Origin: Clostridiaceae bacterium | GTDB taxonomy: Bacteria; Bacillota; Clostridia; Clostridiales; Clostridiaceae | Direction of reading: 5' to 3' | Length of the DNA: 5,257 bases | Assembly: GCA_003510765.1 (NCBI GenBank) | Contig: DOKV01000174.1 | Span: 1-5,257 of the forward strand | Shown here: in pieces, positions 1 through 5,257 of the stretch | How the letters are laid out: each line of letters begins with the position of its first letter | Position numbering within the stretch: position 1 is the first letter of the stretch | Program-made: the position numbers and the translations under genes | Notes under the pieces: model-generated | The model's database searches: none | What the model was told of the DNA's origin: nothing | Seen by the model: only the letters and a program-made list of their open reading frames with translations

Positions 1-344
1 CGCTCTTTGAGCTTTTCCATGAGCAGTGGGGGATTGGTGGCATAGGGGGAAAGATCTCCGTAATCGGAGATGCCCACGGTATCGATGTGTCCAATGAGGA
101 CCACAGTCGTTTTACTTTCTTCCTTTTGTCCTTCTAAAGATACCATCAGGGACTGACGACCTAAGGGATCCTCTTCATTCTCCACCAAGAAAATCTTCTC
201 CGGATGTTTTTTAAAATAGGGCAAGGACCGAAGAATCTCTTCAATTTTTATGCTGACGTTGCTTTCTTCAGGGGTGCCCACGACGCTTTTTATGGCCACA
301 AGCTCCTTGGTCAATTGGAGCAGTCGCTGTCCATCTAGTTTCAT
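1..344 (-). CDS. rocB: M20-family metallopeptidase, RocB-like (N-terminal part; 3' end outside window)
   Basis: The reading frame starts with ATG at 344 and runs leftwards off the window after 114 complete codons. The visible N-terminus (MKLDGQRLLQLTKELVAIKS) fits the opening helix of M20 peptidases. Residues 82-90 contain the strand VLIGHIDTV; by family knowledge H86 is a metal ligand and D88 the conserved aspartate after it. The segment EILRSLPYFKKHP (36-48), followed by DPLGRQSLMVSLEG (59-72) and DTVGISDYGDLSPYAT (88-103), resembles RocB, a predicted deacylase or amidohydrolase linked to arginine utilisation in Bacillota. RocB proteins are usually about 550 residues, so roughly four fifths of the gene is missing here, including the remaining metal ligands and the dimerisation domain. 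No signal peptide is seen, so it is probably cytoplasmic. The start is supported by AGAGGAAGGT six bases upstream. M20 family membership is solid; the RocB subgroup and symbol are less certain, and substrate cannot be read from the fragment. Confidence 0.85.
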   Translation of the reverse strand, partial: MKLDGQRLLQLTKELVAIKSVVGTPEESNVSIKIEEILRSLPYFKKHPEKIFLVENEEDPLGRQSLMVSLEGQKEESKTTVVLIGHIDTVGISDYGDLSPYATNPPLLMEKLKE

Positions 345-350
345 AGTGAT

Positions 351-360
351 ACCTTCCTCT
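351..360 (-). promoter_or_regulatory. Ribosome binding site of the RocB-like gene
   Basis: On the minus strand AGAGGAAGGT lies six bases before the ATG at 344. This purine-rich Shine-Dalgarno match fixes the start, since no competing in-frame start with a comparable site is seen nearby. Confidence 0.75.
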
Positions 361-375
361 TTTTTATTTGCTTTT

Positions 376-405
376 ATTTTAGTCCACTTTTGCAAAAGAT
401 GCCAT
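376..405 (-). promoter_or_regulatory. Possible promoter of the RocB-like gene, with a palindrome in the spacer
   Basis: On the minus strand a -10-like TAAAAT (376-381) is preceded at 18 bases by a weak -35-like ATGGCA (400-405, four of six consensus bases). The spacer contains the perfect 12-base palindrome CTTTTGCAAAAG (387-398), which could be a repressor operator. The -10 match is reasonable, the -35 match is poor, and the short AT-rich palindrome could be chance. Confidence 0.3.
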
Positions 406-629
406 GGCTATTTTTAAGGAAAGGTTGCGTTACCTATGTCTAGAAGGCTAGCAAAGGGCGCTGGTCCTAGAGATTCAACGATGCTCCTTCTAGTACGGTT
501 CTTTGTCACGAAAGTACAATGAGTAGATTCATAAGAGGTGACAAGATCCCATGACTTCTATAGATGTTGGTCCATGGGATGCGGCCTTGCTCCCATGCTC
601 AGTGTACACAGTGAGCATACTAAAGAAAT
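406..629. other. Non-coding stretch with two inverted repeats; no gene recognised
   Basis: No convincing coding frame is seen on either strand; all frames are broken by stops at short intervals. Two inverted repeats are visible. The first pairs ATCCCATG (546-553) with CATGGGAT (573-580) across 19 bases. The second pairs ATGCTCA (595-601) with TGAGCAT (612-618) around the near-palindrome GTGTACAC (602-609), which together make a 24-base imperfect palindrome. The stretch could be an upstream control region of the RocB-like gene, a small RNA locus, or the remains of a decayed gene. The sequence does not decide between these. Confidence 0.4.
595..618. repeat. 24-base imperfect palindrome
   Basis: The arms ATGCTCA and TGAGCAT enclose ten bases that themselves contain GTGTACAC. 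Counted about the centre between 606 and 607, ten of the twelve base pairs are complementary; only the central pair and 602/611 fail. The near-absence of a loop favours a protein-binding DNA site over an RNA hairpin. It lies 11 bases from the terminator stem. Function unknown. Confidence 0.45.
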
Positions 630-667
630 AAAAAGAGCTACCCACAAATAGCTGGGTAGCTCTTTTT
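630..667 (-). terminator. Intrinsic terminator of the DUF4349 gene, symmetric enough to act in both directions
   Basis: GAGCTACCCA (635-644) pairs perfectly with TGGGTAGCTC (653-662) across the eight-base loop CAAATAGC. A-runs and T-runs on the two sides extend the stem by up to five A-T pairs. Read on the minus strand, it follows the DUF4349 stop codon by about 40 bases and ends in a T-rich tail (TTTTTATTTCTTT), so it should end that transcript and insulate the RocB-like gene from it. Read on the plus strand it also has a T-run (663-668), so it could stop rightward transcription as well. Confidence 0.9.
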
Positions 668-708
668 TCATGAGAAAGCATGCTCTTTACTGGTCTTACC
701 AAAGGGGA

Positions 709-1635
709 TTAACCTTCCGTAGAGGTTCCAGAGGCATCTTTCGATTTTTTTGGATGATGTTTTCTGCGTACCTTCACGGCCACTGCAGACAGGCCACCGA
801 AAATCACGAGGAATGGAATCAAGTACACCACCACCACCAGGAAGGTGATCATGGCTTCTTGGAAGACGTACATGGAATCCTTTAAGGCATTGGAAAGTCT
901 TTGGAAGAATCCATCATGGATGGTTTCACCGGTGCTGAGCTTGGTTACTTCTTGGAGATAAATGGACACGGTGCTATAAGAGACCGCTTCATCCAAGTAG
1001 CGAATTTCGCCCTTCAAACTTTCAATTTGGTAGAGAATATCTTGAAGCCTGGACTCAATTTGAATGATGTCTTCCATCCGGTTGGCCTCATCGTAAAGCT
1101 CCAGGAGTCTTTTTCGTTGCGCTTCTAAAGATTCTAGACGGGCAGCGGTATCGTTGTAGTATCTGGTGACATTCACCAGGTTGGAGTTTTCAGAAACCAC
1201 ATGGGCTTGATCTTTCAGATGACTGTTGAACACATAGACTTCCTCTTTGGGAATTCTCACGGTGTATCTGGCAGATTTATAGATGCGCCCTTCACTGGAT
1301 GGTTGGTTGTATACCTCAGAGTATTCGATGTAACCTTTATGCTCACGAACCAACGCTTCCATAGCTTCCACGGTCTCTTGGAACGACAAGGTCTCAAAAT
1401 TCAAGGAGTAGGTGCCAATGATTTGATCTCCTTGACCGCCAGGCCTCTCACTGGGGCTCTCTTCGTAATCTCCATCAAACCCTGGTGACTCCGGTGGCAT
1501 GGGGCTCATGCCTCCAGAGGATTCGGTCTTGTCATGGGCGGTATTTCGCACAAAAAAACTGGTGACAAAAACCCCTACAAAGAGTACCAAAACCAGAGCA
1601 CTAACGCCCAGTAATATTTTTTTACCTTTCAACAT
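709..1635 (-). CDS. DUF4349 domain-containing membrane protein
   Basis: This is a complete 308-residue protein. A short basic start (MLKGKK) precedes a membrane segment at about 7-29. A low-complexity linker rich in Pro, Gly, Ser and Glu (about 36-70) leads to the folded region (71-230) with the DUF4349 hallmarks: GYIEYSEVYN (101-110), RYTVRIPKEEVYVF (123-136), VTRYYNDTAARLESLEAQRK (156-175), and a coiled coil to about 215, ending in YLDEAVSYSTVSIYL (213-227). A second membrane segment (about 262-285) is followed by a basic tail (KVRRKHHPKKSKD) that should be cytoplasmic. The expected topology is both ends inside and the domain outside. Many DUF4349 proteins are described as lipoproteins, but this one has no cysteine at all, so it must be anchored by the N-terminal helix. 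The molecular function of DUF4349 is unknown. The gene is followed by a strong terminator and faces away from the large helicase gene, so it is probably transcribed alone. Confidence 0.9.
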   Translation of the reverse strand: MLKGKKILLGVSALVLVLFVGVFVTSFFVRNTAHDKTESSGGMSPMPPESPGFDGDYEESPSERPGGQGDQIIGTYSLNFETLSFQETVEAMEALVREHKGYIEYSEVYNQPSSEGRIYKSARYTVRIPKEEVYVFNSHLKDQAHVVSENSNLVNVTRYYNDTAARLESLEAQRKRLLELYDEANRMEDIIQIESRLQDILYQIESLKGEIRYLDEAVSYSTVSIYLQEVTKLSTGETIHDGFFQRLSNALKDSMYVFQEAMITFLVVVVYLIPFLVIFGGLSAVAVKVRRKHHPKKSKDASGTSTEG

Positions 1636-1640
1636 GAATC

Positions 1641-1650
1641 TCTCCCCCTC
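1641..1650 (-). promoter_or_regulatory. Ribosome binding site of the DUF4349 gene
   Basis: On the minus strand GAGGGGGAGA ends five bases before the ATG at 1635. It supports this start, which also places the basic residues directly before the first membrane helix, as expected. Confidence 0.7.
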
Positions 1651-1738
1651 ACTCGGTGTTTATGTCTATATTGTAAATGCTTTGCCATAGAAAGTAATGA
1701 CAAATTGATGCCAAAACAGACCCTATGGAGAAAAAATC

Positions 1739-1767
1739 TTCATAATATTTCGAATATGTACTAGAAT
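1739..1767 (+). promoter_or_regulatory. Candidate sigma-A-type promoter of the helicase gene
   Basis: TTCATA (1739-1744, four of six -35 bases) and TAGAAT (1762-1767, five of six -10 bases) are separated by exactly 17 bases. The expected start of transcription is near 1774, giving a leader of about 30 bases that includes the strong ribosome binding site. The surrounding AT-rich stretch supports it. Confidence 0.5.
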
Positions 1768-1787
1768 AAAGGGAGAAGTTATTTTCT

Positions 1788-1796
1788 AAAGGAGGT
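1788..1796 (+). promoter_or_regulatory. Ribosome binding site of the helicase gene
   Basis: AAAGGAGGT is a near-perfect complement of the 16S rRNA 3' end and lies nine bases before the ATG at 1806. An in-frame TAA at 1767-1769 with no start codon between makes this ATG the first usable one. Confidence 0.85.
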
Positions 1797-1805
1797 CGTT
1801 GGTTC

Positions 1806-4800
1806 ATGGAAGCGCAGAAATCTTTGGCTCTGGACCTGGCCCATGGGCAAAGCTTGAATTATGCCATGGTGGTCAGTAAGGTCCCTTTTCTACAAAAATT
1901 CACCTTAAGGAATCTTTTAGAGGAGCCCATAGGCCCTTTGACAGTCACCATTTCCTTTTCAGGGGACGTGGCCAGTCCCTATGAGAACGTGTTGGCCTCA
2001 TTGCCTGGAGGGGTGGAGGTGGATCTTTGTCCCATAGACATTGCCTTGAGAAAAGAGGTGCTCTTTTCCTTGACCGAGGCCATGACCATGGACATGGAGA
2101 TTCTCATTCATCAGGAAGATCAGGTGCTCTTAAAAGAAGTGCGAGAGGTGGAGCTTTTGGCCTACAATCAGTGGCAGGGCATGGACACCATGCCAGAAGT
2201 GTTGGCAGCCTTTGTGACCCCCAACCATCCAGCCATCGATGACGTGCTGCTAGAAGCGGCAAAGCTCCTGAAAGGTCAAGGGGATGACCCGGCTTTTTTG
2301 GGGTATCAACGAAGGGACATTCATGATGTGAGGCTCCAGGTCCATGCCATTTATACGGCTTTGGCCAGGCGAAACTTAAAGTACATCGGTCCTCCAGCGT
2401 CCTTCACAAAAAGTGGCCAACGGATCCGGCTCTCCAGTGAAGTCTTAGAGAAGGGCTTTGGCACTTGCTTGGATTTGACCCTACTCATGGCCTCTTGTCT
2501 AGAAGCCATTTCTCTGCACCCTTTGTTGATTCTGATTCATGGCCATGCCTTTCTAGGATTTTGGCAAGAAGAGGAGTACTTCACGGAAGCGGTGATCTAC
2601 GACGGGTCTTCCATCAAAAAACGTGTGGCAGAAGGCATGGCCTACATTGGGCTCCTAGAAACCACCGTGCTTCGAGATGGCGTAGCCATGACCTTTGATG
2701 AAGCAGAAGAAGAGGCAAAAAAACATTTTGTCTTGGAGGAGTCCTTCCTTTTGGCTGTGGACGTAAAAAGAGCACGGGCAGGGGGCATTTACCCCTTGCC
2801 TGAACGGGTCTTTAAAGACGGACATCTACGTCCTGCAGAAGTTTTAGAACCAAGGCCTCTTGATACTATAGGTCCCAAACGAAAAGACGTGGTGCGGTGG
2901 ATAGAAGAACCAAAGGAACCCACGGTGTCTAAAGCCACCAGGTGGGAAAGAAAACTTCTGGATTTAAGTCTACGCAACCAACTGTTGAATTATACCCCTG
3001 AACGCAAGGGCTTAAGTCTCTTAACCAAGGAGTGCCGCTCCTTAGAAGATGCCCTCTATGAGGGCAAAGAGTTTCTTCTCTTGCCCCGGGTGAAAGACCA
3101 AGAAGCCCGAGGGACAGTTCATGCAAGTAGTTATAAAGAACTCCTGTTAACCTATGGGGACCTCTTAGAAGAAGAGTTTTCCCAAGGGAAACTTCGGACC
3201 AGGCAGGATGAAGAGTTCCTGTATAAAAAGCTCACCAAGCTCTATAGAGACGCCAAAACCCATATGGAAGAATCAGGGGCAAACCACCTCTTTTTGACCC
3301 TGGGTCTTTTGAAGTGGTATGAAAATGGTCGACGCACCAAAGAGCGCTATGCCCCCATCTTACTCCTTCCCGTGGAGCTAAAAAAGAAAGCGGGGAAGCA
3401 AAGTTATACCCTTTTTGCACGAGATGAGGATTCTTTGATGAACGTCACCCTCCTGGAAAAGCTGAAAATGGATTTTGGGCTAGACATTCCTTTCTTAGGA
3501 GAACTGCCTCAGGATGACAAAGGGGTGGATGTGCAAGAAGTTTTTCGTCGCCTTCGTCAAGGGATCCTGGCCAAGGAAGGGTGGGACGTCCTAGAAGAAG
3601 TCCATTTGAGCATCTTTTCTTTTTCTAAGTTTGTCATGTGGCATGACTTGAAAACCCATGGGGAAGACCTGCGAAAAAATGAGCTCATCGCCTCCTTGAT
3701 GGATGGACAATTAACCTTTGTACCCAAGGAACACACCGCTCATAAACCTTTGGATGAAACCGTGGATCCAAGGGAGGTTTTACTTCCCGTATCCACCGAT
3801 GCCAGCCAACTGCGGGCTGTGGTGAAAGCTTTATCGGGGGAATCCTTTGTGCTTCATGGTCCCCCAGGTACAGGAAAATCTCAAACCATCACCACCATCA
3901 TTGCCAATGCCCTTTACCAAGGGAAAAAGGTGCTTTTTGTGGCGGAGAAAATGGCAGCACTGTCTGTGGTGCAGCGCAGATTAGAACAACTGGGCCTAGG
4001 AGCCTTTTCCTTAGAAGTACACAGTAATAAGAGTAAAAAATCTGCCATCTTAAAGAAACTAGAAGAAACGGTGAAAATGACCCAAGGGCCGGAGGTGCCC
4101 TTTCACAAAGAAGCGGAGAGGCTCAGCGGTCTACGAAAAGAGCTGGCTTCTTTTGTCAAGGCTTTATATGTGCCTCAAACCATGGGTCTGAGTGTCTATG
4201 AGCTCATGGGTGCATTAGAAGCATTAAAGGAAGCCCCCTCCATAGAGGGCATGGACCTATCCTACGATACCCTCACCAAAGATGGCCTAGACCATCTTCT
4301 CCAAACCGCCAGAGAATTTGCCTCTGCTGCAGAGGCTGTGGGACCTTATGCCCAGGCACCATTCAAAGGCTTGACCTTGAGAACCTATGACTTCACCATG
4401 AGAAATTCATTGGTAAAACCCATGAACACTTTGGTGGAGAAATCCAAGTCCCTGGGAGGAGCCTTGGATGCACTGGCAAACTTACTGCAACTAGAGGACG
4501 TAGCCACCAAAGAAAAAATGGAGGCTTTGGCAGCACTTTTGGCAGCCCAAAAGACCCTTCCCTATGATCTTTCTCTGGTGTTCCAAGGGGAAGATGGAGA
4601 GATGGAGGCTTTGCTACAAGTGGTGCAAGAAGCTGGGCAACTGAAAGAGGAGCTCATGGGGAGATTTCAAGAATCCATTTTCCAGGTGGACCCTCAAGGA
4701 CTCTTAGAAACCTTTGACAAAGGAGAAGGACAAGTGGCTTTGTTCGGTAGATTCACCAAGAAAAAAGTCTTGAAAGCACTGGGGGCACATAGTACAGCGG

Positions 4801-5257
4801 GACCAGTGGCAAAAGACCAGGTGAGGCCGTATCTGAAGGCCCTCCTGAACTATCAAGGACTTCTTCGGGAAGAAGAAGCTCAGCTAGAGAAGCTACCATC
4901 TTTGGGCGCAGTGCTCTCTTTGCCCATGAAGAAGGCCCAGTCTTTGGCCCTGCTCCTAGAGGACCGGCGCATCATGCGTGCCCACTTGGCCTGGTTCTCC
5001 TTGGTGGAAGGAAGAAACATCAAGGAGCATGTTCAGAGTACCTGCCAAGAGGTGGAAACCTTTTTCGCAGCCTTTGAAGACTTTCAACGCACCATGGACA
5101 CCTACAAAGAAGTGCTACCCCTGTCCTTCCAAACCTTGGACCTACTAGAAGGGCATTTTCCATGGAGACTCCATGATCGACTCCTGACCTATCTGAACAA
5201 TTTAGAGGTCTTAAGGGAGTGGACCCGGTACAATGAAGAGGTGAGAAAAGCCTTTGG
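1806..5257 (+). CDS. Giant multidomain SF1 helicase: transglutaminase-like domain, DUF4011 and AAA ATPase (C-terminus outside window)
   Basis: The frame is open for 1150 codons from ATG 1806 to the window edge, with no stop or visible frameshift. In order: a beta-rich N-terminal domain (about 16-120, from LNYAMVVSKVPF); a helical link with AAFVTPNHPAIDD; a transglutaminase-like domain (about 170-300) with GTCLDLTLLMASC (219-231, candidate nucleophile C221), HGHAFLGFW (245-253, candidate H247) and a possible third member E285 in LLETT or D266; DUF4011 (about 376-600), starting WERKLLDLSLRNQLLNY (380-396) and including APILLLPVEL (516-525); then the first half of an SF1 helicase. That half has the Q-motif-like STDASQLRAV (Q668), Walker A GPPGTGKS (685-692, K691) followed by QT, and motif Ia-like VLFVAEKMAAL (709-719). 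From about 730 to the edge is a mostly helical insertion that includes FGRFTKKKVLKAL (980-992). Walker B and helicase motifs III-VI are not yet reached, so they must lie to the right if the gene is intact. No signal peptide or membrane segment is seen, so it is probably cytoplasmic. The architecture is known in databases, but its role is not established. Confidence 0.9.
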   Translation, partial: MEAQKSLALDLAHGQSLNYAMVVSKVPFLQKFTLRNLLEEPIGPLTVTISFSGDVASPYENVLASLPGGVEVDLCPIDIALRKEVLFSLTEAMTMDMEILIHQEDQVLLKEVREVELLAYNQWQGMDTMPEVLAAFVTPNHPAIDDVLLEAAKLLKGQGDDPAFLGYQRRDIHDVRLQVHAIYTALARRNLKYIGPPASFTKSGQRIRLSSEVLEKGFGTCLDLTLLMASCLEAISLHPLLILIHGHAFLGFWQEEEYFTEAVIYDGSSIKKRVAEGMAYIGLLETTVLRDGVAMTFDEAEEEAKKHFVLEESFLLAVDVKRARAGGIYPLPERVFKDGHLRPAEVLEPRPLDTIGPKRKDVVRWIEEPKEPTVSKATRWERKLLDLSLRNQLLNYTPERKGLSLLTKECRSLEDALYEGKEFLLLPRVKDQEARGTVHASSYKELLLTYGDLLEEEFSQGKLRTRQDEEFLYKKLTKLYRDAKTHMEESGANHLFLTLGLLKWYENGRRTKERYAPILLLPVELKKKAGKQSYTLFARDEDSLMNVTLLEKLKMDFGLDIPFLGELPQDDKGVDVQEVFRRLRQGILAKEGWDVLEEVHLSIFSFSKFVMWHDLKTHGEDLRKNELIASLMDGQLTFVPKEHTAHKPLDETVDPREVLLPVSTDASQLRAVVKALSGESFVLHGPPGTGKSQTITTIIANALYQGKKVLFVAEKMAALSVVQRRLEQLGLGAFSLEVHSNKSKKSAILKKLEETVKMTQGPEVPFHKEAERLSGLRKELASFVKALYVPQTMGLSVYELMGALEALKEAPSIEGMDLSYDTLTKDGLDHLLQTAREFASAAEAVGPYAQAPFKGLTLRTYDFTMRNSLVKPMNTLVEKSKSLGGALDALANLLQLEDVATKEKMEALAALLAAQKTLPYDLSLVFQGEDGEMEALLQVVQEAGQLKEELMGRFQESIFQVDPQGLLETFDKGEGQVALFGRFTKKKVLKALGAHSTAGPVAKDQVRPYLKALLNYQGLLREEEAQLEKLPSLGAVLSLPMKKAQSLALLLEDRRIMRAHLAWFSLVEGRNIKEHVQSTCQEVETFFAAFEDFQRTMDTYKEVLPLSFQTLDLLEGHFPWRLHDRLLTYLNNLEVLREWTRYNEEVRKAF
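2310..2708 (+). other. Transglutaminase-like domain within the large helicase protein
   Basis: This covers about residues 169-301. The order Cys in a GTCLD context at the start of a helix (C221), His in a GHAF strand (H247), and then an acidic residue further on (D266 in YDGSS or E285 in LLETT) is the arrangement of the transglutaminase/papain-like fold. Such domains can be proteases, amide-forming or amide-breaking enzymes, or inactive binding modules. Both candidate catalytic residues are intact, so activity is plausible. The domain edges are approximate and the third residue is uncertain. Confidence 0.7.
3780..3962 (+). other. N-terminal helicase motifs (Q motif, Walker A, Ia) of the large protein
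   Basis: Residues 659-719 hold the nucleotide-binding start of the ATPase core: STDASQ with Q668, then FVLHGPPGTGKSQTITTIIA and KKVLFVAEKMAAL. The GPPGTGKSQT form is typical of the SF1 helicases related to the AAA_11/AAA_12 (Upf1/Dna2-like) group. All key Walker A residues are present, so ATP binding is expected. Confidence 0.9.

Larger units (their letters stand above)
1636..1805. promoter_or_regulatory. Divergent intergenic region between the DUF4349 and helicase genes
   Basis: These 170 bases separate two genes transcribed away from each other, so both promoters should lie here. On the minus side a TACAAT (1670-1675) could be a -10 element, but no good -35 stands at normal spacing; TTGTCA (1698-1703) is 22 bases away, which is too far. 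The plus-side promoter is listed separately. A six-base inverted pair, CCATAG (1685-1690) and CTATGG (1723-1728), is probably chance. No conserved riboswitch is recognised. Confidence 0.5.

Noticed and set aside
404..451. Short plus-strand frame of 15 codons (MAIFKERLRYLCLEG)
   Set aside because: It has no good ribosome binding site and is too short and isolated to support as a gene. It overlaps the putative RocB promoter.
546..580. ATCCCATG/CATGGGAT hairpin as a second terminator
   Set aside because: The stem is only eight base pairs with a 19-base loop, and no T-run follows on either strand.
670..1488. Plus-strand open frames at 670-885, 901-1128 and 1201-1488
   Set aside because: They lie antisense to the DUF4349 gene, lack ribosome binding sites and give no recognisable protein, while the minus strand encodes a clear family member with matching start signals.
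1499..1690. Plus-strand open frame of 63 codons over the start of the DUF4349 gene
   Set aside because: It is antisense to the signal/anchor part of the DUF4349 gene, has no ribosome binding site and its product resembles nothing.
2027..2698. Plus-strand open frames at 2027-2242 and 2465-2698
   Set aside because: They are out-of-frame shadows of the transglutaminase-like region of the large helicase gene, whose own frame shows clear conserved motifs.
2789..3420. Minus-strand open frames at 2789-2977, 2929-3126 and 3232-3420
   Set aside because: They are antisense to the DUF4011 region, overlap each other in part and have compositions typical of shadow frames.
1806..5257. Assignment of the large helicase to a named phage-defence system
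   Set aside because: Only part of one gene is visible, and no neighbouring methylase, nuclease, protease or other defence partner is in the window. Naming a system would be a guess.

Overview
The window looks like chromosomal DNA from a low-to-moderate GC Gram-positive bacterium. Bacillota, and probably Clostridia, is an inference from three things: strong purine-rich ribosome binding sites (AAAGGAGGT, AGAGGAAGGT), an intrinsic terminator with a long T run, and the protein families present. No tRNA, rRNA, CRISPR array or insertion sequence was recognised.

Layout: (1) bases 1-344, minus strand, carry the N-terminal 114 residues of an M20-family metallopeptidase that resembles the arginine-utilisation protein RocB; the rest lies beyond the left edge. 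(2) Bases 345-708 are non-coding. They hold the RocB leader, with a weak promoter and a CTTTTGCAAAAG palindrome, then about 200 bases with two inverted repeats of unknown role, and then a strong bidirectional terminator at 630-667. (3) Bases 709-1635, minus strand, encode a complete 308-residue DUF4349-type membrane protein with two membrane segments and a coiled coil. (4) Bases 1636-1805 are a 170-base divergent intergenic region with start signals for both flanking genes. (5) Bases 1806-5257, plus strand, are one uninterrupted reading frame of 1150 codons that runs off the right edge. It encodes a giant multidomain protein: a beta-rich N-terminal domain, a transglutaminase-like Cys/His domain, a DUF4011 domain, and the first half of a superfamily 1 helicase. 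The Walker A motif is present, and a long helical insertion of more than 400 residues follows the first motifs.

The three genes do not form an obvious pathway. The two minus-strand genes are separated by a terminator, and the large helicase gene is divergent from its neighbour. The helicase is the most interesting object: it joins a probable papain/transglutaminase-fold active site to a nucleic-acid-dependent ATPase. Large DUF4011 helicases are poorly characterised. A defence or nucleic-acid surveillance role is possible but cannot be shown from this window.
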